Source: Planctomycetota bacterium (GTDB taxonomy: Bacteria; Planctomycetota; Brocadiia; SM23-32). From it: DNA of 11,799 bases. Under the pieces are notes generated by a model, which was not told the DNA's origin, made no database searches, and worked only from the letters and a program-made list of their open reading frames with translations. The DNA lies in NCBI GenBank assembly GCA_030604585.1, contig JAUVVP010000017.1:1-11799 (forward strand), written 5' to 3'. Positions 6,690 through 11,799 of this stretch are shown here, one piece after another; position 1 is the stretch's first letter; each line of letters begins with the position of its first letter. The translations under genes were made by a program, and so were the position numbers.

Positions 6690-7397
6690 ATGTCTGAGCT
6701 GAAGGCGGTTTTTTTCGACGTCAACGGCACGCTCTGGGACAACCAGGGCTGCGCCCGACACGTCATGGATATCGTCCTGCCGAAGTTCACGCCCCCCCTG
6801 CCGGAGGAGGACACGGACGAGGTAGTCCGCCGGTTCAACGCCGTCGTCCTCGAACTGCCGCGCACACAGCACGTGCGCGAGCGGCGGCCGTTCTCCCGGC
6901 TGAAGCGGTTCGAAGCGCTGCTGACGAGCTATGGGGTGAAGCGGCGCGGCCTGGCGCAGCAGTTGAGCCACACCTACGACTCGGCCCGCCGGCTGGTGAT
7001 GCGCCAGTTCCTGCGCCCCGCTGTGCATCGCGTGCTCGACGAGCTGGGCCGGCGCGGCCTGGAGCGCGGCGTCATCATGAACGGTGCGCCGGCCGTCCAG
7101 CGCCACCTGATACAGACGCTTGCCCTCGAGCCACACATGGAGCACGTGGTCCTCGGCGAGATAGAGGGCTACAGCAAACCGGACGTCAGGCTCTTCAAGC
7201 GCGCGCTCGAACTGGCGGGCGTGGACGCGGACCAGATGCTCTACGTGGGCGACAGCCCGCTGACGGACATCCTCGGCGCCTCGCGGGCGGGCATCCCCAC
7301 GGTCTGGTTCAACACCGGGCGCCGCCGCCTGCCCAGGAGTTTCCCCACGCCCGACTTCACCATCAGCACCCTCACTGAACTGCTCGACATCCCCTGA
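6690..7397 (+). CDS. HAD-superfamily hydrolase
   Basis: The protein is 235 aa with a HAD Rossmann core and a helical C1-type cap (~18-105). Motif I is FFDVNGTLWD (8-17) with nucleophile Asp10; motif II is VIMNGAP (128-134); motif III is the lysine of GYSKPDVRLF (Lys163); motif IV is YVGDSPLTDILGA (185-197). Two positions depart from typical phosphatases: the general acid/base Asp two residues after the nucleophile is Asn12, and the Ser/Thr of motif II is Met130. This may be a different HAD chemistry or a weakened enzyme; the substrate is unknown. GAGGGG (6679-6684) lies 5 nt before the ATG. The stop TGA overlaps the first base of an 88 bp repeat unit, and an in-frame TAG of the unit follows two codons later. 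It converges with the secreted hydrolase gene. Confidence 0.9.
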   Translation: MSELKAVFFDVNGTLWDNQGCARHVMDIVLPKFTPPLPEEDTDEVVRRFNAVVLELPRTQHVRERRPFSRLKRFEALLTSYGVKRRGLAQQLSHTYDSARRLVMRQFLRPAVHRVLDELGRRGLERGVIMNGAPAVQRHLIQTLALEPHMEHVVLGEIEGYSKPDVRLFKRALELAGVDADQMLYVGDSPLTDILGASRAGIPTVWFNTGRRRLPRSFPTPDFTISTLTELLDIP

Positions 7398-7484
7398 AAA
7401 TAGGGACAGTCACCTATTTCCGCGTCGTATCTGCTGCACAGGAACCGACTTGCAGACGCGAAAATAGGTGACTGTCCCTATTTT
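7397..7484. repeat. 88 bp paired-arm REP-like unit, copy 1 (bidirectional terminator candidate)
   Basis: The left arm (7397-7424) and right arm (7457-7484) are inverted copies of 28 bp with one mismatch, separated by 32 bp. Each arm is itself a near palindrome, AAAATAGG, GACAGTCA, CCTATTTT. The core GGGACAGTCACC starts at 7403 and its inverse GGTGACTGTCCC at 7467, 64 bp apart as in the two other copies. TCTGC (7430-7434) and GCAGA (7452-7456) can extend the stem. It sits exactly between the convergent HAD and secreted-hydrolase genes and provides the TAG stop of the latter (7478-7480). A long stem with an A-rich base on one side and a U-rich base on the other suits a bidirectional intrinsic terminator (inferred). 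Confidence 0.92.
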
Positions 7485-8656
7485 CGTATTCGGTAGAGGT
7501 GCACGTCGTAGGGGGCAAAGGTGTCCTCGAACCGGCCGCCCTCCACGGGTATCGCGCGGTCCTCGCCCAGGACCTGGGCCGTTGCACCATCCGGCAGGCC
7601 GCGCAACGCAAAGGTGGCGTTGGTCTGCCCGTCCCGCATGCCGACGGCGAACAGGTAGGTGGCGCCCTCGTGCCTTTTCACCATCACGGCGACCGGGACC
7701 GCCTTATCTGACGAACTGACAGCCACGCCGTCGGCAATGGTCGGGCTGTTGAGGACCGGCGCCAGTTCCTGTATCTGCCGGTTGACGGCGGTGACGGCCT
7801 CCAGCATCTCCGGGTCGTCGAGCAAGGCATGCTCGTTGAACCTGGGATTCCACTCGTGGACGAAGTAGATCAGCCCCCTTGAGCCGTGGATGAGCGACAT
7901 CCAGACCTCGGCGCGCACCTGGTGAGGCGTGGCCTTGCGGTTGGAGCTGATACGCGTGCACTCGATGCAGTTCCAGACCACCTGGCGCCCGTCCGCCCAG
8001 TCCGTGAGCCGCGCCACGCCGTAGGGCACGAACCAGAGCTTGCCGGCCACCTCGGCGCGGGAATGCGCCACAGGGTAGATGTCGAAGGAGGCGATGTCAC
8101 AGCCCTTGATGTACTCGGGGTAGTCTTCGGGGTGATTGGTCCGCACGCCGCGTCCGTACCAGCCGTCCCAGGCGACGCCCTGGCCCAGGTTCAGCATGAC
8201 CGGGCGTGAGGGGTCACGGGCTTTGATGCCCTCGTAGTCGGCGACGATCTTCTCGGGAGCGATGGGCGGGCCATAGCCCTTGCCGTCGGGTAGGGCCTGT
8301 GCGTTGTCCGGCTCGTCGCCGTGCATCCAGGCGATGATGATGGGATCGTCCCTGTGCTTCAGGCCGACGGCGTTCTGGCTGCAAATGACCGGCATGCCGG
8401 CCGCCGTCAGCTCGGCGAGCTGCTCCTCCGTTGGGCCCCGCCAGAGCCCGACGTATTGGTTGATACCGGCCTCTTTGTAGCGGGCGGCGTTTCGGGGGCT
8501 CTGGAGCCAGACGGCGATGGGGAAGTACCTCGGGTCCTTCGGCGGCCCGTTCTCCCATCCGGCATAGGGACTGCGCTGCGGCGCCGTGCCGGCCGCCACC
8601 AGCACCCCAACGACCAGAAAAATCGGGACAGTCACCATTTTCCTCGCTGTATCCAC
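7478..8656 (-). CDS. Secreted TIM-barrel protein, putative glycoside hydrolase
   Basis: The protein is 392 aa. The N-terminus has Arg and Lys, then a hydrophobic stretch (VTVPIFLVVGVLVAAGTA, 8-25), a likely Sec signal. The mature part reads like a glycoside-hydrolase TIM barrel: YFPIAVWLQSPRNAARYKEA (44-63), YVGLWRGPTEEQL (68-80), IIAWMHGDEPDNA (107-119) with a strand-end Glu115 that could be the acid/base, then CDIASFDIYPV and GLIYFVHEWNP, and a C-terminal beta-rich part. No glycosidase family can be named from motifs alone. The start is uncertain: GTG at 8654-8656 gives a charged signal n-region but no ribosome site; ATG at 8636-8638 has GAGG close upstream but no charge. Both lie in repeat copy 2, which encodes part of the signal; the stop lies in copy 1. 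It may be last in the minus-strand block. Confidence 0.75.
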   Translation of the reverse strand: MDTARKMVTVPIFLVVGVLVAAGTAPQRSPYAGWENGPPKDPRYFPIAVWLQSPRNAARYKEAGINQYVGLWRGPTEEQLAELTAAGMPVICSQNAVGLKHRDDPIIIAWMHGDEPDNAQALPDGKGYGPPIAPEKIVADYEGIKARDPSRPVMLNLGQGVAWDGWYGRGVRTNHPEDYPEYIKGCDIASFDIYPVAHSRAEVAGKLWFVPYGVARLTDWADGRQVVWNCIECTRISSNRKATPHQVRAEVWMSLIHGSRGLIYFVHEWNPRFNEHALLDDPEMLEAVTAVNRQIQELAPVLNSPTIADGVAVSSSDKAVPVAVMVKRHEGATYLFAVGMRDGQTNATFALRGLPDGATAQVLGEDRAIPVEGGRFEDTFAPYDVHLYRIRK

Positions 8657-8706
8657 TGAATAGGGAAGGAGTTACACACGCGAAAATAGGTGACTGTCCC
8701 TATTTT
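8619..8706. repeat. 88 bp paired-arm REP-like unit, copy 2
   Basis: The core GGGACAGTCACC is at 8625-8636 and its inverse at 8689-8700, again 64 bp apart. The right arm is canonical (CGCGAAAATAGG followed by TGACTGTCCCTATTTT). The left arm is altered (AAAATCGGGACAG, and ACCATTTT instead of ACCTATTTT). The 52 bp between the cores matches copy 1 at 37 of 52 positions by eye, so the interior is homologous too. The right arm supplies the TAG stop (8700-8702) of the transposase gene; the left arm lies inside the start region of the secreted hydrolase gene. Confidence 0.92.
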
Positions 8707-9371
8707 TGCTTGCGCGGCCTGCCGCGCCGTCCCGGACGCAGGCGGCGGCCCAGCGATGCTTCCAGCTTGCCCAACAGGCTGTCGCCCACCAGGGGACGGC
8801 CGGAACGGGTTCTCGTTCGGACACGTGTCAGTTCCGCCTCCCCGCGAGGCGCGGTCAGCATCTGGTGCCAGGTCTCCGGCTCCATTGTCTGGCGCCACGT
8901 GTTCAGGTCAAGCAGGCCGCCCCGATCGGGCCTTCCTGTGTGGGCCGAGGCACTGGACCACTCGTACTCCCACGCGTGCGCCACCAGCCCGGCGCGGACG
9001 GGGTTCCGCTCAATGTAACTCATGACCGCCAGGATATGGTCCTCATCCACTGCGCATGAGTAGTAGCGGTTCTGCCACAGGTGGCCGCTGCGCCGATGCA
9101 GCCGGTTGAGGTGCCGGGTGTAGAGGAAATGGGCTCGGCCAATGGCCTTTGCCAGGGACTGCTCGGCCGGCGGTGTGACGACCAGATGCACGTGATTCGT
9201 CATCAGGCAGTAGCCGCTCACCGTAAGCCCATGCTTGTCGCACTGCTGCCGGAGCAGGTCCAGGTACTTACGATGGTCGCCGGGCGTGAAGAAGACGTCT
9301 TGCCGATTGTTGCCCCGCTGGCTGACGTGGTGTGGGAAGCCGGGCAGCACGATTCGGGCGATTCGTGGCAT
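8700..9371 (-). CDS. REP-associated Y1 (IS200/IS605-like) transposase, RAYT type
   Basis: The protein is 223 aa with a single-domain HUH endonuclease fold. The HUH pair is in MTNHVHLVV (His60, His62), and the likely nucleophile is Tyr119 in SYIERNPVRAG. The start MPRIARIVLPGFPHHVSQRG with NNRQDVFF, and the C-terminal basic tail with GRPLVGDSLLGKLEASLGR and GRPRK, are typical of REP-associated tyrosine transposases rather than of mobile IS200 enzymes. Such proteins nick and join single-stranded REP hairpins. The gene lies directly between 88 bp units 2 and 3: its stop TAG is in unit 2 and its ATG is 40 bp from unit 3. AGGA sits ~9 nt before the ATG. It appears intact, with no frameshift or missing catalytic residue. 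I infer that it acts on the three units. Confidence 0.93.
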   Translation of the reverse strand: MPRIARIVLPGFPHHVSQRGNNRQDVFFTPGDHRKYLDLLRQQCDKHGLTVSGYCLMTNHVHLVVTPPAEQSLAKAIGRAHFLYTRHLNRLHRRSGHLWQNRYYSCAVDEDHILAVMSYIERNPVRAGLVAHAWEYEWSSASAHTGRPDRGGLLDLNTWRQTMEPETWHQMLTAPRGEAELTRVRTRTRSGRPLVGDSLLGKLEASLGRRLRPGRRGRPRKQK

Positions 9372-9410
9372 GGGCGCATCCTAACCCCGCCCAACCGGCC
9401 TGTCAACCCG

Positions 9411-9498
9411 AAATTCGGGACAGTCACCTATTTTCGCCGGCGTAACTCGTTGCACAATCGTTAGATACAACACGAGAAAAGGTGACTGTCCCTATTTT
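9411..9498. repeat. 88 bp paired-arm REP-like unit, copy 3
   Basis: The core GGGACAGTCACC is at 9417-9428 and GGTGACTGTCCC at 9481-9492, 64 bp apart. The left end is AAATTCGGG and the right inner end has AAAAGG instead of AAAATAGG. The interior has diverged far from copies 1 and 2, but the 52 bp length between cores is unchanged. It lies 40 bp upstream of the transposase ATG and contains the TAG stop (9492-9494) of the isomerase-like gene. Confidence 0.92.
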
Positions 9499-10373
9499 TC
9501 CTGGATCTTGGCGAGGCTTTCGCGGGCGGCTGCGTCGAGGTTTTCTTCGCTGCCGCCGCCGCGCAACGGCGAGCACATCTCGTAGGCCACGTAGCCGTCG
9601 AAGCCGCCCTCCTTCAGGCCGGCGAAGAAGCCCTCCAGGTCCAGGAATCCCTCCCCGAGCGGCACGGCCCGCACCATCGCGGTCATGGGCTCATAGTTGA
9701 CCAGGCCGGGCACGTAGCGAAATCGCCCCAGTCTGACGTAGTCGGCCAGGGTCGTCTGGACCATGCGCGGCGCCAGGGCGAGGGCGCACTCGCGCAGGTC
9801 GGCCCCTTGCAAGGCGGGCGACCAGGGGTCGAACATGGCGCGGCAGTTCGGATGGGCCACGTCGTCCAGAAACTCGATGTAGCTGCGCCAGCCCACGCCC
9901 ACGTCGTGATGGTTCTGCACGCCGATGATGATGCCGTGCTCCGCCGCGACTTCGGCGCACTCGCGCACGGCGGCGACGCATTTGTCCCAGTCGGCCCAGC
10001 AGCTCTCGGGGTCGGTCGTGTAGCCGGTGAATACGCGGATGATCTTCGCGCCAAGCGCCCGGGCCATCCGCGCCAGCGCCCGCACATAGGCGACCTGCAT
10101 CTCGACCAACGGCACCTCGGCGGCGGTTCTGCCAGCTGTGAAGTCCGTATAGCCGGCGATCGTCGCCACTTCGACGCCGCACTCCTCGGCGGTCCGGCGG
10201 ATGCGCGCCAGTTCGGCTTCGTCGGTGTCGAGGACCGACAGGTGGGGGCGCTTGCCCATCAGCTCGACGGCGGGGTAGCCCAGCTCTGCCGCCTTGCGCA
10301 TGAAGGACTTCAGGTCCAGCGTGTGCTGGCCCCACAGGCCGGCGTAACTGACCGAAAACAACGTTGGAATCAT
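9492..10373 (-). CDS. Sugar isomerase/epimerase-like TIM-barrel protein
   Basis: The protein is 293 aa of the xylose-isomerase-like TIM-barrel superfamily (IolE/IolI/hydroxypyruvate isomerase relatives). It shows MRKAAELGYPAVELMG (25-40), an RVFTGY strand (113-118), GVQNHHDVG (151-159), CRAMFDPWSP (177-186) and YVAYEMCSPLRG (261-272). Asp182 and Glu265 occupy usual metal-ligand places; the first ligand position is Gln153 and the usual His-x-Lys-Asp motif is TTLADY, so metal binding may differ from standard members. A cytoplasmic isomerase or epimerase acting on a sugar or inositol derivative is likely, the substrate unknown. The frame opens 21 bp earlier, but GGAGGG (10382-10387) lies 8 nt before the chosen ATG. 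The stop TAG and last Lys codon come from repeat unit 3. It follows the larA-like gene by 66 bp in the same direction, probably one operon. Confidence 0.85.
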   Translation of the reverse strand: MIPTLFSVSYAGLWGQHTLDLKSFMRKAAELGYPAVELMGKRPHLSVLDTDEAELARIRRTAEECGVEVATIAGYTDFTAGRTAAEVPLVEMQVAYVRALARMARALGAKIIRVFTGYTTDPESCWADWDKCVAAVRECAEVAAEHGIIIGVQNHHDVGVGWRSYIEFLDDVAHPNCRAMFDPWSPALQGADLRECALALAPRMVQTTLADYVRLGRFRYVPGLVNYEPMTAMVRAVPLGEGFLDLEGFFAGLKEGGFDGYVAYEMCSPLRGGGSEENLDAAARESLAKIQEK

Positions 10374-10431
10374 TATGGCTTCCCTCCTCGCCAAGGGCGG
10401 AGCAGTCGCCTGCGCTGCCGAGCAGAACAGG

Positions 10432-10448
10432 CAGTGTCCCTATTGCTG
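10432..10448. repeat. Degraded half-arm of the 88 bp unit
   Basis: GCAGTGTCCCTATTGC resembles the canonical right arm (GTGACTGTCCCTATTTTC), sharing GTCCCTATT. No partner arm is visible 64 bp to the left (around 10370). It contains the TAG stop (10440-10442) of the larA-like gene at the same position as in the complete units. It may be a remnant, or a chance match of about 9 bp. Confidence 0.45.
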
Positions 10449-11708
10449 CGGTACGGTCAGGCCGGCAACGGGCAGCACGCCCAGGCTCGCGTCGGGCCCC
10501 ATCTCGGCCAGCGCATTGTCGGCGGCCACTTGAACGGAACTGGCATGGCCCACGCCGAGATCCCGCGCCTCCGGTTCCGAGTAGTTCTCGGAGACCAGGA
10601 CGATCCGATTCCTGTTCAGCGCCCTGGCGTAGCAGTAGTCGAAGGCGCCGCCGGAGGCGGACACCTCGCCCTTTCGTATCAGCGCCATCAGCTCGGCGGG
10701 GGCCATGGCCGCCAACTCGCGGAACCTCTCCCTGCCGGCCTTATCGCCTGCCCCTTCCGTGCAGGGGGCGACCAGGATGAGCGTGCCGCCCGGTTTCGCC
10801 ATGGACACGCCGGCGTAGAGGGCAAAGGTCGCATGGCCGAACGTCGCGTCGCGCGGGCTGGCGCCCACCACGACGACGTCGGCAGGTGCCACCGTCTTCG
10901 CGCCGTATATCTCACTGTAGAGCTTCACGCCTTCTCTGTGCGCCTCCACGACGTCCCCGGCCACCGCCCGGATGATCTCCTTGTGGGGATTCAGGATCGT
11001 GTTCACGATGAAGTCCAGTCGGGCAATCCGGGCGACGTCTTCCATGTCCTCCCGGACCGGATTGCCGTCCGTCACGCCGATTGTCACGTTGGGGTGGTCG
11101 CACAGCGAGTGATTGGCATGGATGGTCTGGACGCCGGCGACTCCGGGCACGACTATCTTGGCCCCGCCGCCGTATCCGGCCACGGGATGTGCGCAGACGC
11201 TGCCGACGGCGATGCGCACGTCCGCTTCCGCAACGGTCCGATTGATCCACACCGGAGTGCCGCGTTTCGACTCGCCCAGCGCTACCAGGTCCGTGTCGTT
11301 CTCGTGGTTCTTCACTTCGAAGCGCTCGACTACTTCTTGCCCGACCTTCTGCTCCATGTCGGCGCGCGACAGCCGCCGGTGCGTTCCCCTGGCGATAATG
11401 ATCGTGACGTTCTCTTCGGCGAGACCCGCAGCAGCCAGCGTCTCGAGCAGCACGGGCAGGACCTTGTAGGCGGGCGTCGGGCGGGTGAAATCGTCCACCA
11501 GGACCGCCACCTTGTGCTGTGGGCGCAGCAGCCCGCGAAGGCCCGGCGTGCCGATGGGATTGGAGACCGCTCGCCGCACCTCGTCCTGTTCTTGCCCGAG
11601 CGAGGGGCGCGGCGGAAGTTTGGGCTCCACCGAGAACAGGACGACACTATCGGCAACTCCCAGGCGCTTCTGGCCGTCGCCGTAGGGGATGGTCATCGTG
11701 CGTTTCAC
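10440..11708 (-). CDS. LarA-family nickel-pincer racemase/epimerase (DUF2088)
   Basis: The protein is 422 aa and belongs to the lactate racemase LarA family, whose members racemise or epimerise 2-hydroxy acids using a nickel-pincer nucleotide. It shows LVDDFTRPTP (70-79), ARGTHRRLSRADME (106-119; His110), SVCAHPVAGYGGGAKIVVPG (170-189) with His174 and Lys184, the lysine that holds the cofactor in LarA, followed by an IHANH segment. The C-terminal half includes VVVGASPRDATFGHATFAL and PGGTLILVAPCTEG. The family covers several substrates besides lactate, so I do not give a symbol. The cofactor genes larB, larC and larE are not in the window. The frame is longer upstream; GTG at 11706-11708 is chosen because GGAGGA (11717-11722) lies 8 nt before it; ATG at 11694-11696 is the alternative. 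It is likely first of an operon with the isomerase-like gene. Confidence 0.88.
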   Translation of the reverse strand: MKRTMTIPYGDGQKRLGVADSVVLFSVEPKLPPRPSLGQEQDEVRRAVSNPIGTPGLRGLLRPQHKVAVLVDDFTRPTPAYKVLPVLLETLAAAGLAEENVTIIIARGTHRRLSRADMEQKVGQEVVERFEVKNHENDTDLVALGESKRGTPVWINRTVAEADVRIAVGSVCAHPVAGYGGGAKIVVPGVAGVQTIHANHSLCDHPNVTIGVTDGNPVREDMEDVARIARLDFIVNTILNPHKEIIRAVAGDVVEAHREGVKLYSEIYGAKTVAPADVVVVGASPRDATFGHATFALYAGVSMAKPGGTLILVAPCTEGAGDKAGRERFRELAAMAPAELMALIRKGEVSASGGAFDYCYARALNRNRIVLVSENYSEPEARDLGVGHASSVQVAADNALAEMGPDASLGVLPVAGLTVPQQ

Positions 11709-11759
11709 GCTCTCATTCCTCCAGAAGGCTGACACTACAACGTTACACTCCTGATATAC

Positions 11760-11788
11760 CACGGAGGCACGGAGAGCACAGAGAAAGG
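11760..11788 (+). repeat. 9-bp-periodic GAG tract, copy 3
   Basis: CACGGAGG, CACGGAGAG, CACAGAGAA, AGG form a 9-mer series very like those at 2947-2972 and 6553-6582. It lies ~50 bp upstream of the larA-like start. No clear promoter is visible between it and the gene. Confidence 0.7.
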
Positions 11789-11799
11789 AGATGCAAGAA

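Larger units (their letters stand above)
8619..9498 (-). mobile_element. REP-bracketed transposase locus (RAYT plus two flanking units)
   Basis: The Y1 transposase gene with 88 bp units on both sides forms an 880 bp block. This is the usual arrangement of a RAYT locus. The element probably spreads the small units rather than itself; that is inferred from the family. No target duplication is expected for Y1 enzymes. Confidence 0.7.

Noticed and set aside
7397..9498. Integron gene cassettes with the 88 bp units as attC sites
   Set aside because: The size and position after each gene are suggestive, but the units lack the GTTRRRY/RYYYAAC core, have near-perfect arms without the attC bulge pattern, and there is no integrase. 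The adjacent RAYT explains them better.
7397..9498. CRISPR array
   Set aside because: The repeats are inverted pairs about 1 kb apart with genes between them, not direct repeats with short spacers, and there are no cas genes.
9807..11732. Long plus-strand open frame of 641 codons opposite the isomerase-like and larA-like genes
   Set aside because: It is a shadow of two genes with clear motifs and ribosome sites, crosses both genes and their gap, and has no domain pattern.

Overview
This is a high-GC bacterial window with eleven protein genes and an unusual load of small non-coding repeats. The gene set suggests an uncultured Planctomycetota-like or related PVC/FCB-type bacterium: a Gfo/Idh/MocA-fold protein, a small lipoprotein, a secreted TIM-barrel hydrolase, a LarA-like racemase, a REP-type transposase and many intergenic repeats. 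That assignment is a guess from gene style; there is no rRNA or other marker here.

Layout. Left block (1-2806): three minus-strand genes, surE then a lipoprotein gene (25 bp apart, probably one operon), then a degenerate Gfo/Idh/MocA-like gene. The block lies between two inverted copies of a ~200 bp non-coding element with terminal inverted repeats. Centre (2988-7397): a minus-strand tandem ACT-domain gene; a divergent intergenic region with a heptamer microsatellite and a good -10 box; then plus-strand PRPP synthetase, argS (3 bp after it, probably co-translated) and a HAD-family hydrolase. Right block (7397-11799): four minus-strand genes in the order of transcription larA-like, sugar isomerase-like TIM barrel, REP-type Y1 transposase and secreted TIM-barrel hydrolase. 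Their boundaries are occupied by an 88 bp inverted-arm repeat.

The most notable structure is this 88 bp unit, present three times (7397-7484, 8619-8706, 9411-9498). Each copy has a GGGACAGTCACC arm and its inverse GGTGACTGTCCC exactly 64 bp apart. Two copies flank the transposase gene, which is the arrangement of a REP/RAYT system. The stop codons of the three minus-strand genes entering the units fall on the same base of the unit (TAG of AAAATAGGGAC). The HAD gene enters the opposite end with TGA followed by the same TAG in frame. A degraded half-arm supplies the TAG of the larA-like gene. One unit also supplies the start region and part of the signal peptide of the secreted hydrolase. The units therefore act as gene punctuation and are good candidates for bidirectional terminators.

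The core genes (prs, argS, surE) serve nucleotide and tRNA metabolism. The larA-like and isomerase-like genes are probably a small sugar or hydroxy-acid catabolic operon. No CRISPR array, tRNA or rRNA was seen.
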